The position numbers and the translations under genes were made by a program. Shown here piece by piece: positions 25,201 through 36,100 of a DNA stretch of 64,000 bases. Position 1 is the stretch's first letter. Each line of letters starts with the position of its first letter. The notes beneath the pieces are model-generated. The model made no database searches. It saw only the letters and a program-made list of their open reading frames with translations, and had not been told where the DNA came from. The stretch is from Nipponacmea schrenckii (taxonomy: Eukaryota > Mollusca > Gastropoda > Lottiidae): positions 6,028,208 to 6,092,207 of the forward strand of contig CM060203.1 in assembly GCA_030562195.1 (NCBI GenBank). Direction: 5' to 3'.

Positions 25201-26577
25201 GAATTTCGTCATCTAGGTCAACTCGAGTTGAAGATTGGCCAGTTATCGTCTGTGGCAGTGTGAATAATTAAATTCCGACCTTAATCAACCCGGTCAACGT
25301 CTCGCCCTGAAAGATGGACAGCCGCTGTGATATATCAATCGAAAGTAGACGGCTTTTCTGCACCTGAGTGATTTAATGGAGGCGGGTAGAGTCAAGACAG
25401 GGTAGAAGGTATGGCAGAGAATAATAATAATATACTTTTTATTTTACATGGGTCAGAATTAGGTCCAATACAAGGATATGGTCCCGTTTAACATTCAGTC
25501 CATAAAGACAAACGTAAACTCTTTATTTAACATGGGTCAGAATTAGGTCCAATACACAAGGACACGTTCCTGTCTAATACTCAACCCATAGGGACAGACA
25601 TATTCTAGACTCTTTATTTTACATGGGTTAGAATTAGGTCCAATACACAAGGACACGTTCCTGTCTAACACTCAACCCATAGAGACAGACATAGACTCTT
25701 TATTTTACATGGGTCAGAATTAGGTCCAATACACAAGGACACGTTCCTGTCTAAGACTCAACCCATAGAGACAAACATAGACTCTTTATTTTACATGGGT
25801 CAGAATTAGGTCCAATACACAAGGACACGTTCCTGTCTAACACTCAACCCAAAGAGACAAACATAGTCTCTTTATTTTACATGGATAATTTTCGAAATTG
25901 AATTTATTAGGTGTATTCTTACACGTATTTAGGGGCAAAAAGTATAAAAATTGTATGTCCCCGATGAATGTAGCCTATTTTTCCCCAACCAAACTCACCA
26001 AACTAAGACAATGGAGGTGACGACAACATTATAGATTCCAAATATTCTAAGATACAACAAAACATCCGGGGAGTCATTTATCCCAAACCAACCAACCACA
26101 TCGACTGTGTCAACCGGAAGTACAATAATGCGCGAAATTTGGATATGCTAACGTCGTTAAAGTTTAATATCCAAACAACGGTGTTTAATTTAAACCAAGG
26201 AATTTAAAAGATATGGGTACAATACAGTTCAGTCCTGTTTCCTTATAACTAATTTACATCAAAGACTATTTACGTTTATTTTAAACCAATTCAACATCAA
26301 CTATGACCTTCGATGTTGTAATATATTCCCAATTCGGAATCCTTAATGTTCAATATTACCCCTGCTTTAAAACTATAGGCTACATATTTTTAAAAACCTA
26401 AATCATAGATCTACCCCTTTTCTCATGAGATGATGTGGGTGGGATTTAACTTCGACTCAAAACTTTCAAAAACTTTATTCCGTGATAAGAAAAAACCAAA
26501 ACAAACAAAATAGAAGAGTGAAGGAAACTTACTTGTTATGGTATCAGAACTGATCCAGAATTGGTTTGTATCAAACA
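12966..26577 (-). CDS. Nuclear receptor, subfamily 1 (PPAR/NR1P/E75-like), complete gene
   Basis: Shared coding exons: 19188-18956, 18621-18514, 18159-18015, 17384-17182, 16057-15845, 13992-13794 and 13237-12966 (stop). Alternative first coding exons: 26577-26532, 24018-24003 and 22957-22906. Every combination is a multiple of three (474, 472 or 462 aa). The order is a variable A/B region, a two-zinc-finger DBD, a short hinge and an LBD. The DBD has [20 protein letters not shown] with P-box CEGCK/G (response-element recognition), D-box CQMGSQC and [11 protein letters not shown]. The LBD has the signature region [15 protein letters not shown], the heterodimer-helix region [16 protein letters not shown] and an AF-2-like end [10 protein letters not shown]. 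Family members bind DNA in the nucleus, usually as RXR heterodimers, and respond to lipids or haem. The [18 protein letters not shown] and [10 protein letters not shown] motifs are NR1 features. The exact group is unresolved, so no symbol is given. Confidence 0.93.
13273..13568 (+). mobile_element. tRNA-derived SINE copy 1
   Basis: The head ccacggtggctcagtgagtt is an A-box-like tRNA start shared with the copies at about 20.5 and 24.7 kb. The body shares aaatcgcataaagagtatgc-type sequence and the ccctaattgctaacggc segment with copy 3. The B-box region is deleted or diverged. It lies just upstream of the last receptor exon, in the intron. Confidence 0.7.
13794..13992 (-). CDS. Nuclear receptor LBD exon, helices 6-9
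   Basis: 199-bp exon after gtaatttcag, phase 0 in and phase 1 out (TCAG|gttagt). It begins [19 protein letters not shown] and ends [18 protein letters not shown], which matches the helix 8-9 region of PPAR-like receptors. The + frame over this exon is a shadow. Confidence 0.9.
14815..15125. repeat. 22-bp GC-rich minisatellite in nuclear receptor intron, about 14 copies
   Basis: Unit gatgcaggtctgagggacag plus gt, with variants. It creates a repetitive Pro/Thr/Ser frame on - that is not a gene. Confidence 0.9.
15845..16057 (-). CDS. Nuclear receptor LBD exon, helices 3-5
   Basis: 213-bp exon, phase 0 on both sides, after atattgtag and ending GCT|gtaagt. It holds [20 protein letters not shown] and [13 protein letters not shown], the canonical LBD signature. 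A 20-bp minisatellite abuts its acceptor. Confidence 0.9.
16062..16200. repeat. 20-bp AT-rich minisatellite, 7 copies
   Basis: Unit ataaataacacaattgtatc. It starts within about 5 bp of the acceptor of the LBD exon at 16057. Confidence 0.85.
17182..17384 (-). CDS. Nuclear receptor exon, hinge and start of LBD
   Basis: 203-bp exon after tcattccag, phase 1 in and phase 0 out (GCTCAG|gtaag). It begins [15 protein letters not shown], the C-terminal extension of the DBD, then a helical stretch ending LFAGAQ. Confidence 0.9.
18015..18159 (-). CDS. Nuclear receptor exon, second zinc finger
   Basis: 145-bp exon after gtttacag, phase 0 in and phase 1 out (GATG|gtgagt). It encodes [15 protein letters not shown], the second finger [20 protein letters not shown], and [13 protein letters not shown]. 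The five-residue D-box spacing differs from the three residues of vertebrate PPARs. Confidence 0.92.
18514..18621 (-). CDS. Nuclear receptor exon, first zinc finger
   Basis: 108-bp exon, phase 0 on both sides, after ttatttcag and ending aag|gtaggt. It encodes [14 protein letters not shown], then the first C4 finger [20 protein letters not shown]. The intron falls after CEGCK, a common intron position in NR1 genes. Confidence 0.92.
18660..18930. mobile_element. Degenerate foldback-element fragments
   Basis: Contains ctgattggctgtatt and gtataatccaatcaaatc, then three copies of attgcagtcaaggtataag-like sequence. All are arms of the foldback family at 12.14-12.50 kb. It ends about 25 bp from the donor of the A/B exon. 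Confidence 0.5.
18956..19188 (-). CDS. Nuclear receptor common A/B-domain exon
   Basis: 233-bp exon after tttctatttatag, phase 1 in and phase 0 out (GGK|gtaag). It encodes an acidic, Met/Ser-rich stretch starting [15 protein letters not shown] and ending [10 protein letters not shown]. Low complexity and acidity are typical of an AF-1 region. No domain is recognised. Confidence 0.8.
19265..19725. repeat. 69-bp minisatellite, about 6.5 copies
   Basis: Unit includes actcaggagtagtatactat and aaactgatgatgacaatgt. Period 69 is a multiple of three, so frames stay open on both strands; these are not genes. Confidence 0.9.
20430..20577 (-). mobile_element. tRNA-derived SINE copy 2, 3' truncated
   Basis: Read on -, it starts gagtcgcggtggctcagtga, with a B-box-like ggttcaatacc about 30 nt later. 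Similarity to the other SINE copies continues to the cgtctattcgttcgg segment and then stops. Confidence 0.65.
20908..21040 (-). mobile_element. Possible second SINE type with Pol III B-box
   Basis: On - there is a perfect B-box, ggttcgaatcc (20,974-20,984), with gtgctttcccgg downstream. No clear A-box and no full tRNA fold is visible, so it is not called a tRNA gene. Confidence 0.3.
21080..21725. repeat. 34-bp minisatellite, about 19 copies
   Basis: Unit gtgaacagatagttaggttg plus acagtgactttcaa, with occasional insertions. It lies in the 5' intron of the nuclear receptor. Confidence 0.9.
21921..21954 (-). CDS. Possible further nuclear receptor exon
   Basis: 34 bp between aaatcag and G|gtatgtact, encoding [11 protein letters not shown] in the frame that joins the 19188 exon (phase 1 out). 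It cannot follow first exons A-C, because that join gives an early TAA. The frame is open upstream for about 20 codons without an ATG, so the 5' limit is uncertain. It may be part of another 5' isoform or chance. Confidence 0.25.
22906..22957 (-). CDS. Nuclear receptor alternative first coding exon C
   Basis: ATG at 22957 opens 17 codons ([17 protein letters not shown]) and ends phase 1 at G|gtaagtttc. Joined to the common exon it gives ...SHHFDLLGDPY. The MLLGEEYHP start loosely resembles the DLLGDPYEG it is spliced to. Confidence 0.55.
24003..24018 (-). CDS. Nuclear receptor alternative first coding exon B
   Basis: ATG at 24018 opens five codons (MDVLR) and ends phase 1 at G|gtaaagacc. Joined to the exon at 19188 it reads MDVLRDLLGDPY. 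The short length makes chance more likely than for A or C. Confidence 0.4.
24412..24545. repeat. Short minisatellite (about 28 bp), 5 copies
   Basis: Repeats of gttgatttgtggtcaac separated by G-rich spacers. Confidence 0.8.
24665..24992 (+). mobile_element. tRNA-derived SINE copy 3, near full length
   Basis: A-box-like aaggtggctcaatgaattag at the head, B-box-like ggttcaaaacc at 24,718-24,728, a tRNA-unrelated body, and the end ggatgtaaaacttcatttac. The tail motif alone recurs at 14,143, 16,362 and, inverted, at 54,473, which suggests more truncated copies. Confidence 0.7.
25435..25885. repeat. 86-bp tandem repeat, about 5 copies
   Basis: Unit includes ctttattttacatgggtcag and aattaggtccaatacacaag, then gttcctgtctaacactcaac. 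It lies in the nuclear receptor 5' intron between first exons A and B. Confidence 0.9.
26532..26577 (-). CDS. Nuclear receptor alternative first coding exon A
   Basis: ATG at 26577 opens 15 codons ([15 protein letters not shown]) and ends phase 1 at A|gtaagtttcc. Joined to the exon at 19188 it continues in frame as N-LLGDPY. It lies about 7.3 kb upstream of the common exon. Donor, phase and ATG agree; transcript evidence is needed. Confidence 0.55.
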
Positions 26578-26599
26578 TGTTCTAACACAGATACATATG

Positions 26600-27190
26600 A
26601 AATATCCTGTTATAATCCGACTAGCACCGGTTACATCCGACACAATGAAAGACTGTCGTTAGTATACAATGTTTATGTATTTATGAAACACAGATTATTT
26701 AAGAAAGTCTGCGACCTTAACAAAAAAATTGGCAAGAAGGTGGATAGTGGGGTGAACGAACTCTGCCCAATTTCGAAAGTTCAAATTTTGTGCAAGAAGA
26801 GAGAATCTGTGATATATTTCTGGGTTCTTCCCACGATTGATTTCTACAACCATAACATCTGGAGGAAATATTATTACCTAGAAGTTGTCTTATAGTAAAT
26901 AAACCGAACTCGCCACAGGCAAGCTGACTGCCAGTTCGTTTACCTCGTACTAGAGATCAATGACCTAACTTTGTCAATGTAATTGTATAGATGTAACACA
27001 AACAGCCTTTAGTGCTTTAGATTTGTCCATTGTGTTATTTGATAATGTCAGATGCACAATATATTATAAGGCAAGACTAATCCACACCTACAACATAATA
27101 TAAACGATCAGCCACTGTCATGTCATCAGCTACCATTGTTGTTGTTTTTAAACAACATTTGATTTTATTATTCAGCAAAATTCGTCCGTG
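26600..27190. other. Region 5' of the nuclear receptor, no gene seen
   Basis: Unique AT-rich sequence upstream of first exon A. It could hold 5' UTR or promoter, but no core promoter element can be asserted. A 109-codon + frame starting at 26,566 overlaps exon A antisense and has no recognisable domain. Confidence 0.4.
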
Positions 27191-27194
27191 AAAC

Positions 27195-30100
27195 TAAAAT
27201 TGGTTCTATCATGTCTATTTGCACATAGCTAGCAGAGTGTTTGCTACAATGACATATTTTGTGATTAAATTGGGACTCAAGGATACCAAACTATTATGTC
27301 CAACTAGCTAGTAGATTGTTTGCTACAAAATTTTTCAGTGGTCAAAATGAGACTAGAGTATACCAAACTATCGTGTCCAACTAGCTAGTAGATTGTTTGC
27401 TACAAAATTTTTCAGTGGTCAAAATGAGACTAGAGTATACCAAATTATCGTGTCTAACTAGCTGGTAGATTGTTTGGTACAATGACAGTTTTCTGTGGTC
27501 AGAATGGGACTGGAGTATACCAAACTATCGTGTCCAACTAGCTAGTAGATTGTTTGCTACAAAATTTTTCAGTGGTCAAAATGAGACTAGAGTATACCAA
27601 ATTATCGTGTCTAACGAGCTGGTAGATTGTTTGGTACAATGACAGTTTTCTGTGGTCAGAATGGGACTGGAGTATACCAAACTATCATGTCTAACTAGCT
27701 AGTAGATTATTTGGTACAATGACAGTTTTCTGTGGTCAGAATAAGACTAGAGCATACCAAACTATCGTGTCGAACTAGATAGTAGATTGTTTGGTACAGT
27801 TACAGTTTTCTGTGGTAAGAATGGGACTGGAGTATACCAAATTATCGTGTCTAACTAGCTAGTTGATTGTTTGGTACAATGGCGGTTTTCTGTGGTCAGA
27901 ATGTGACTAGAGTATACCAAACTATCGTGTCGAACTAGATAGTAGATTGTTTGGTACAATGTTGGTTTTCTGTGGTAAGAATGGGACTGGAGTATACCAA
28001 ACTATCGTGTCTAACTAGCTAGTAGATTTTTTGGTACAATGACAGTTTTTTGTGGTCAGAATGAGACTAGAGTATACCAAACTATCGTGTCGAACTAGAT
28101 AGTAGATTGTTTGATACAATGACAGTTTTCTATGGTCAGAATGAGACTAGAGCATACCAAACTATCGTGTCTAACTAGCTAGTAGATTTTTTGATTTTTT
28201 TTTTTTTTCATCTTGTAAATATTTATTACCGAGAAATAAAATATACAATACAATATACAAATAGTAAATACTACAAAATATTAATGTTTTATCACAGATA
28301 AATGAATAAAATGAAAGATTTTAAATGAATATCACAGATATACTCCTTAAAGGAGGTAAAAAATTAAAATATGAAATATATAACACATTAATAAGTGTTA
28401 TAGTAGTAATTAAGATATGGATGTATATATTGTTGACGGCAGACCCCAGACACAGACCCTCATGGCTCTACGACTCGCACGCCGGGGAGCCGAACCCAGT
28501 AGATTTTTTGATACAATGACAGTTTTCTGTGGTCAGAATGAGACTAGAGTATAACAAACTATCATGACTAACTAGCTAGTAGATTGTTTGATACAACGAC
28601 AGTTTTCTGCTGTCAGAATGAGACTAGAGTATAACAAACTATCATGTCTAACTAGCTAGTAGATTGTATGGTACAATGACAGTTTTCTGCTGTCAGAAAG
28701 AGACTAGAGTATACCAAACCATCGTGTCGAACTAGATAGTAGATTGTTTGGTACAATGACAGTTTTCTTTTGTCAGAATGGGATTGGAGTATACCAAACT
28801 ATCATGTCTAACTAGCTAGTAGATTGTTTGGTGCAATGACAGTTTTCTGTGGTCAGAATGAGACTAGAGTATACCAAACTATCGTGTCTAACTAGCTAGT
28901 AGATTGTTTGATACAATGACAGTTTTCTGTGGTCAGAATGAGACTAGAGCATACCAAATTGTCGTGTCTAACTAGCTAGTAGATTTTTTGATACAATGAC
29001 AGTTTTCTGTGGTCAGAATGAGACTAGAGCATACCAAACTGTCGTGTCTAACTAGGTGGTAGATTGTTTGGAACAATGACAGTTTTCTGTAGTCAGAATG
29101 GGACTGGAGTATACCAAACTATCGTGTTTGGCTAGCTAGTAGATTGTTTGATACAATGACAGTTTTCTGTTGTCAGAATAGGACTAGAATATATCAAACG
29201 ATCGTGTCTAACTAGCTAGTAGATTGTATGTATGGTACAATGACAGTTTTCTGTGGTCAAAATGAGACTAGAGTATACCAAATTATCGTGTCTAACCAGC
29301 TGGTAGATTGTATGGTACAATGACAGTTTTCTGTGGTCAGAATGAGACTAGAGTATACCAAACTATCGTGTCGAACTAGATAGTAGATTGTTTGGTACAA
29401 TGACAGTTTCCTTTGGTCAGAATGGGATTGGAGTATACCAAACTAACATGTCGAACTAGATAGTAGATTGTTTGATACAATGACAGTTTTCTGTGGTCAG
29501 ATTGAGACTAGTGCATAACAAACTATCATGACTAACTAGCTAGTAGATTGTTTGATACAATGACAGTTTTTTGCTGTCAGAAAGAGACTAGAGTATACCA
29601 AACTATCGTGTCGAAATAGCTAGTAGATTGTTTGATACAATGACGGGTTTTTGCTGTCAGAAAGAGACTAGAGTATACCAAACTATCGTGTCGAACTAGC
29701 TAGTAGATTGTTTGATACAATGACAGGTTTTTGCTGTCTGAAAGAGACTAGAGTATACCAAACTATCGTGTCGAACTAGCTAGTAGATTGTTTGATACAA
29801 TGACAGGTTTTTGCTGTCAGAAAGAGACTAGAGTATACCAAACTATCGTGTCGAACTAGCTAGTAGATTGTTTGATACAATGACAGGTTTTTGCTGTCAG
29901 AAAGAGACTAGAGTATACCAAACTATCGTGTCGAACTAGCTAGTAGATTGTTTGATACAATGACAGTTTTTTGCTGTCAGAAAGAGACTTGAGTATACCA
30001 AACTATCGTGTCGAACTAGCCAGTAGATTGTTTGATACAATGACAGGTTTTTGCTGTCAGAAAGAGACTAGAGTATACCAAACTATCGTGTCGAACTAGC

Positions 30101-31915
30101 TAGTAGATTGTTTGATACAATGACAGGTTTTTGCTGTCTGAAAGAGACTAGAGTATACCAAACTATCGTGTCGAACTAGCTAGTAGATTGTTTGATACAA
30201 TGACAGGTTTTTGCTGTCAGAAAGAGACTAGAGTATACCAAACTATCGTGTCGAACTAGCTAGTAGATTGTTTGATACAATGACAGGTTTTTGCTGTCAG
30301 AAAGAGACTAGAGTATACCAAACTATCGTGTCGAACTAGCTAGTAGATTGTTTGATACAATGACAGGTTTTTGCTGTCTGAAAGAGACTAGAGTATACCA
30401 AACTATCGTGTCGAACTAGCTAGTAGATTGTTTGATACAATGACAGGTTTTTGCTGTCAGAAAGAGACTAGAGTATACCAAACTATCGTGTCGAACTAGC
30501 TAGTAGATTGTTTGATACAATGACAGGTTTTTGCCTGAAAGAGACTAGAGTATACCAAACTATCGTGTCGAACTAGATAGTAGATTGTTTGGTACAATGA
30601 CAGTTTTCTGTGGTCAGAATGGGATTGGAGTATACCAAACTATCGTGTCTAACTAGCTAGTAGATTTTTTGATACAATGACAGTTTTCTGTGGTCAGAAT
30701 GAGACTAGAGTATACCAAACTGTCGTGTCTAACTCGCTAGTAGATTGTTTGATACAATGACAGTTTTCTGCTAAGTGTATCAAACTATCGTGTTTAACTA
30801 GCTAGTAGATTGTTTGATACAATGACAGTTTACTGTTGTCAGAATGGGAGTAGAGTATATCAAACTATCGTGTTTAACTAGCTAGTCGATTGTTTGGTAC
30901 AATGATAGTATACTGTGGTCAGAAAGAGAATAGAGTATACCAAACTGTCGTGTCGAACTAGCTAGTAGATTGTTTGATACAATGACAGTTTTCTATAGTC
31001 AGAATGAGACTAGAGTATATCAAACTATCGTGTCTAACTAGCTAGTAGATTGTTTGGTACAATGATAGTTTCTTGTGGTCAGAATGGGACTAGAATATAC
31101 CAAACTATCATGTCTAACTAGCTGGTAGATTGTTTGGTACAATGACAGTTTACTGTGGTCAGAAAGAGACTAGAGCATACCAAACTATCATGTCTAACTA
31201 GCTAGTAGATTGTTTGGTACAATGATAGTTTCTTGTGGTCAGAATGGGACTAGAATATACCAAACTATCATGTCTAACTAGCTGGTAGATTGTTTGGTAC
31301 AATGACAGTTTACTGTGGTCAGAAAGAGACTAGAGTATACCAAACTGTCGTGTCTAACTAGCTAGTAGATTGTTTGGTACAATGATAGTTTACTGTGGTC
31401 AGAAAGAGACTAGAGTATACCAAACTGTCGTGTCGAACTAGCTAGTAGATTGTTTGATACAATGACAGTTTTCTATAGTCAGAATGAGACTAGAGCATAC
31501 CAAACTATCATGTCTAACTAGCTAGTAGATTGTTTGGTACAATGATAGTTTCTTGTGGTCAGAATGGGACTAGAATATACCAAACTATCATGTCTAACTA
31601 GCTAGTAGATTGTTTGGTACAATGACAGTTTTCTGTAGTCAGAATGAGACTAGAATATATCAAACTATCATGTCTAACTAGCTAGTAGACTGTTTGGTAG
31701 AATAACAGTTTTCTGCTGTCAGAAATAGACTAGAGTGTACCAAACTATCGTGTCTAACTAGCTAGTAGATTGTTTGGTACAATAACAGTTTTCTGCTGTC
31801 AGAAATAGACTAGAGTGTACCAAACTATCGTCTAACTAGCTAGGAGATTGTTTGGTACGATGACAGTTTTTTTGTGGTCAGAATGAGACTAGAGTGTACC
31901 AAACATTCTGGACAA
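27195..31915. repeat. 80-bp satellite, block 1, about 55 units
   Basis: Unit runs through tctaactagctagtagattg, tttggtacaatgacagtttt, ctgtggtcagaatgagacta and gagtataccaaactatcgtg. Each unit has the palindrome ACTAGCTAGT and an 8-bp inverted repeat GTTTGGTA...TACCAAAC. Units at about 29,590-30,560 form a nearly identical subfamily. Interrupted by a retroposon at 28,196-28,497. Confidence 0.95.
28196..28497 (-). mobile_element. 302-bp poly(A) retroposon inside the 80-bp satellite
   Basis: Flanked by a perfect 15-bp duplication agtagattttttgat (28,181-28,195 and 28,498-28,512). It starts with a T run on +, i.e. a poly(A) tail on -. The opposite end is GC-rich (ggttcggctccccggcgtgc on -). This is target-primed LINE-type insertion of a SINE or a 5'-truncated LINE. 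No RT or clear Pol III promoter is visible. The short + frame here is not a gene. Confidence 0.8.
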
Positions 31916-31999
31916 TTTAGGTCTGTCAATTAATTATTCCTTTGTAGGGCGTAAAAACCATTGTTTTAGCATAATTATTGACTATATCCCTTGAACAGA

Positions 32000-33145
32000 T
32001 TCTTACAGATCAAGCATTTAACAGGTGCGTGTTCTCGAATTTTCAATAGATAAATTATTGGCAACATGACTTATCGTCAAGCAAATCAATGTCACATATG
32101 ATAGTAATGTTCTACTTTTTTTTCTCAAACACAATGATTTATCGAGATATTGACCTCGAGGCCTTTAACGTTTATTTCCTCGCTTTTCTGTCTACTAAAA
32201 CACTTAACTTCACCGTGGTAGTTATCTAGTCATCGGAAATCTAGGCAAAGACACAAATGGTCACATGTACCTTGAAAACAAGGCTTATTCAGTTCCATGA
32301 CAACAGTAATATGTTCATAAGGTAACTGAATATCGTTAAAAGGTCACCGTAAATTGAATACAGTTCTTTGGTCACGAGGTTAGTTTGTCACAGATATGGT
32401 CACGAAGTAACAGTAAATTGGTCACTGTTCAATGGTCACAAGGTATATTGTACACAATCATATAGTCAAAGTTAATTGAATACAGTACTTTGGTCGCAAA
32501 GTTAGTTTGTCATCGATATATTCACGAAATAAAGTGGTCACAGTAATATGCATACAAGATAAATATGTCGTTGTTAAATGGTCACAAGGTATATTAGTCA
32601 TTAGTCACTGTAAATTGAATACAGTATATTGGTCACAGTAAATTGGACACAGTACATCGGTCACAGGGTGAATATGTCATTGTTATGTGGTCACAAGGTT
32701 AGTCTGTCATAGTAATTTGACCATAGTTATACTGTCACAGTGTGATGTTATATATACATGTTCTTAAATAATATAATACTACTACTGTATTTGCAATAAG
32801 AAAACGGTGAAGATGGATCTTTAAGATGATAAAAACCAGAGACTGGAGGACTGTCATCAAGATAATTGAGAAAAAGGGCCTTGACCTCATTCTTTACAAT
32901 TCTTTACAAATTGTTTTATCGATTTTACTTTATCTCACGCGACAGTCAATGTGCTGAGTTGTTGTAGACCACGTTTTAAACGTTCTAGAGATGGAGAATC
33001 TCACCCTACTATCGATCCATTCCGACCCAATTAAATTGAATTGAAAAGCTACGACTGCCGAGATTTAATGAAGGTTTTTAAATTGCCTGTCATTGACAGG
33101 TCAAGTTGACAGAAAGTCTGATAGAAGTGATTTAGTACACATCTT
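32000..33145. other. Spacer between satellites, degenerate ggtcac-rich repeat, no gene
   Basis: From about 32,330 to 32,745 there are many imperfect tggtcacaaggt and tcacagtaaattg motifs, a decayed minisatellite without a fixed period. The rest is AT-rich with no coding signal. Confidence 0.5.
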
Positions 33146-33149
33146 CAAG

Positions 33150-36100
33150 ATGTCAACAAACTCTTGTACTGTAGAGGAATTGGGGTGGGGTGGTGACTTG
33201 TTATCAACAAACTCTTGTACTGTAGAGGAATTGGAGTGGGGTGGTGACTTGTTGTCAACAAACTCTTGTACTGTAGAGGAATAGGGGTGGGGTGGTGACT
33301 TGTTATCAACAAACTCTTGTACTGTAGAGGAATTGGGGGTGAGGTGGTGACTTGTTATCAACAAACTCTTGTACTGTAGAGGAATTAGGGGTGAGGTGGT
33401 GACTTGTTATCAATAAACTCTTGTACTGTAGAGGAATTGGGGGTGAGGTGGTGACTTGTTATCAATAAACTCTTGTACTGTAGAGGAATTGGGGGTGAGG
33501 TGGTGACTTGTTGTCAACAAACTCTTGTACTGTAGAGGAATTGGGGGTGAGGTGGTGACTTGTTATCAACAAACTCTTGTACTGTAGAGGAATTGGGGGT
33601 GAGGTGGTGACTTGTTGTCAACAAACTCTTGTACTGTAGAGGAATTGGGGGTGAGGTGGTGACTTGTTATCAACAAACTCTTGTAATGTAGAGGAATTGG
33701 GGGTGAGGTGGTGACTTGTTATCAACAAACTCTTGTACTGTAGAGGAATTGGAGGTGGGGTGGTGACTTGTTGTCAACAAAATCTTGTACTGTAGAGGAA
33801 TTGGGGGTGGGGTGGAGACTTGTTGTCAACAAACTCTTGTACTGTAGAGGAATTGGAGGTGGGGTGGTGACTTGTTATCAATAAACTCTTGTACTGTAGA
33901 GGAATTGGGGGTGGGGTGGTGACTTGTTATCAATAAACTCTTGTACTGTAGAGGAATTGGGGGTGGGGTGGTGACTTGTTATCAATAAACTCTTGTACTG
34001 TAGAGGAATTGGGGGTGGGGTGGTGACTTGTTATCAATAAACTCTTGTACTCTAAAGGAATTGGGGGTGAGGTGGTGACTTGTTATCAATAAACTCTTGT
34101 AATGTAGAGGAATTGGGGTGAGGTGGTGACTTGTTATCAATAAACTCTTGTACTGTAGAGGAATTGGGGGTGAGGTGGTGACTTGTTGTCAATAAACTCT
34201 TGTACTGTAGAGGAATTGGGGGTGAGGTGGTGACTTATTGTCAACAAACTCTTGTAATGTAGAGGAATTGGGGTGAGGTGGTGACTTGTTGTCAACAAAC
34301 TCTTGTACTGTAGAGGAATTGGGGGTGAGGTGGAGACTTATTGTCAACAAACTCTTGTACTGTAGAGGAATTGGGGTGAGGTGGTGACTTGTTGTCAACA
34401 AACTCTTGTACTGTAGAGGAATTGGGGTGAGGTGGTGACTTGTTATCAATAAACTCTTGTACTGTAGAGGAATTGGGGGTGAGGTGGTGACTTGTTGTCA
34501 AAAACTCTTGTACTGTAGAGGAATTGGGGGTGAGGTGGTGACTTGTTATCAATAAACTCTTGTACTGTAGAGGAATTGGGGGTGAGGTGGTGACTTGTTA
34601 TCAATAAACTCTTGTACTGTAGAGGAATTGGGGGTGAGGTGGTGACTTGTTGTCAACAAACTCTTGTACTGTAGAGGAATTGGGGGTGAGGTGGTGACTT
34701 GTTATCAACAAACTCTTGTACTGTAGAGGAATTGGGGGTGAGGTGGTGACTTGTTGTCAACAAACTCTTGTACTGTAGAGGAATTGGGGGTGAGGTGGTG
34801 ACTTGTTATCAACAAACTCTTGAAACTGTAGAGGAATTGGGGGTGAGGTGGTGACTTGTTATCAACAAACTCTTGTACTGTAGAGGAATTGGAGGTGGGG
34901 TGGTGACTTGTTGTCAACAAAATCTTGTACTGTAGAGGAATTGGGGGTGGGGTGGAGACTTGTTGTCAACAAACTCTTGTACTGTAGAGGAATTGGAGGT
35001 GGGGTGGTGACTTGTTATCAATAAACTCTTGTACTGTAGAGGAATTGGGGGTGGGGTGGTGACTTGTTGTCAACAAACTCTTGTACTGTAGAGGAATTGG
35101 AGGTGGGGTGGTGACTTGTTATCAATAAACTCTTGTACTGTAGAGGAATTGGAGGTGGGGTGGTGACTTGTTGTCAAAAAACCCTCTTGTACTGTAGGGG
35201 AAATTTGGGAGGTGAGGTGGTGATTTGGTATCAACAAACTCTTGTACTGTAGAGGAATTGGGGTGAGGTGGTGACTTGTTGTCAACAAACTCTTGTACTG
35301 TAGAGGAATTGGGGTGAGGTGGTGACTTGTTATCAATAAACTCTTGTACTGTAGAGGAATTGGGGGTGAGGTGGTGACTTGTTATCAGGAAACTCTTGTA
35401 CTGTAGAGGAATTGGGGTGAGGTGGTGACTTGTTGTCAACAAACTCTTGTACTGTAGAGGAATTGGGGGTGGGGTGGAGACTTATTGTCAACAAACTCTT
35501 GTAATGTAGAGGAATTGGGGTGAGGTGGTGACTTGTTGTCAACAAACTCTTGTACTGTAGAGGAATTGGGGGTGGGGTGGAGACTTGTTGTCAACAAACT
35601 CTTGTACTGTAGAGGAATTGGAGGTGGGGTGGTGACTTGTTGTCAACAAACTCTTGTACTGTAGAGGAATTGGGGGTGGGGTGGAGACTTGTTGTCAACA
35701 AACTCTTGTACTGTAGAGGAATTGGAGGTGGGGTGGTGACTTGTTATCAATAAACTCTTGTACTGTAGAGGAATTGGGGGTGGGGTGGTGACTTGTTGTC
35801 AACAAACTCTTGTACTGTAGAGGAATTGGAGGTGGGGTGATGGCTTGTTATCAATAAACTCTTGTACTGTAGAGGAATTGGGGTGAGGTGGTGACTTGTT
35901 GTCAACAAACTCTTGTACTGTAGAGGAATTGGGGTGAGGTTGTGACTTGTTGTCAACAAACTCTTGTACTGTAGAGGAATTGGGGTGAGGTGGTGACTTG
36001 TTGTCAAGAAACTCTTGTACTGTAGAGGAATTGGGGTGAGGTGGTGACTTGTTGTCAAGAAACTCTTGTATAGTAGAGGAATTGGGGTGAGGTGGTGACT

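Noticed and set aside
12966..26577. Naming the receptor PPAR or E75 outright
   Set aside because: D-box spacing argues against a typical PPAR and the AF-2 end argues against E75/Rev-erb; a tree is needed.
26566..26895. 109-codon frame on +
   Set aside because: Overlaps receptor first exon A in antisense, has no recognisable domain and an ordinary composition for open AT-rich sequence.
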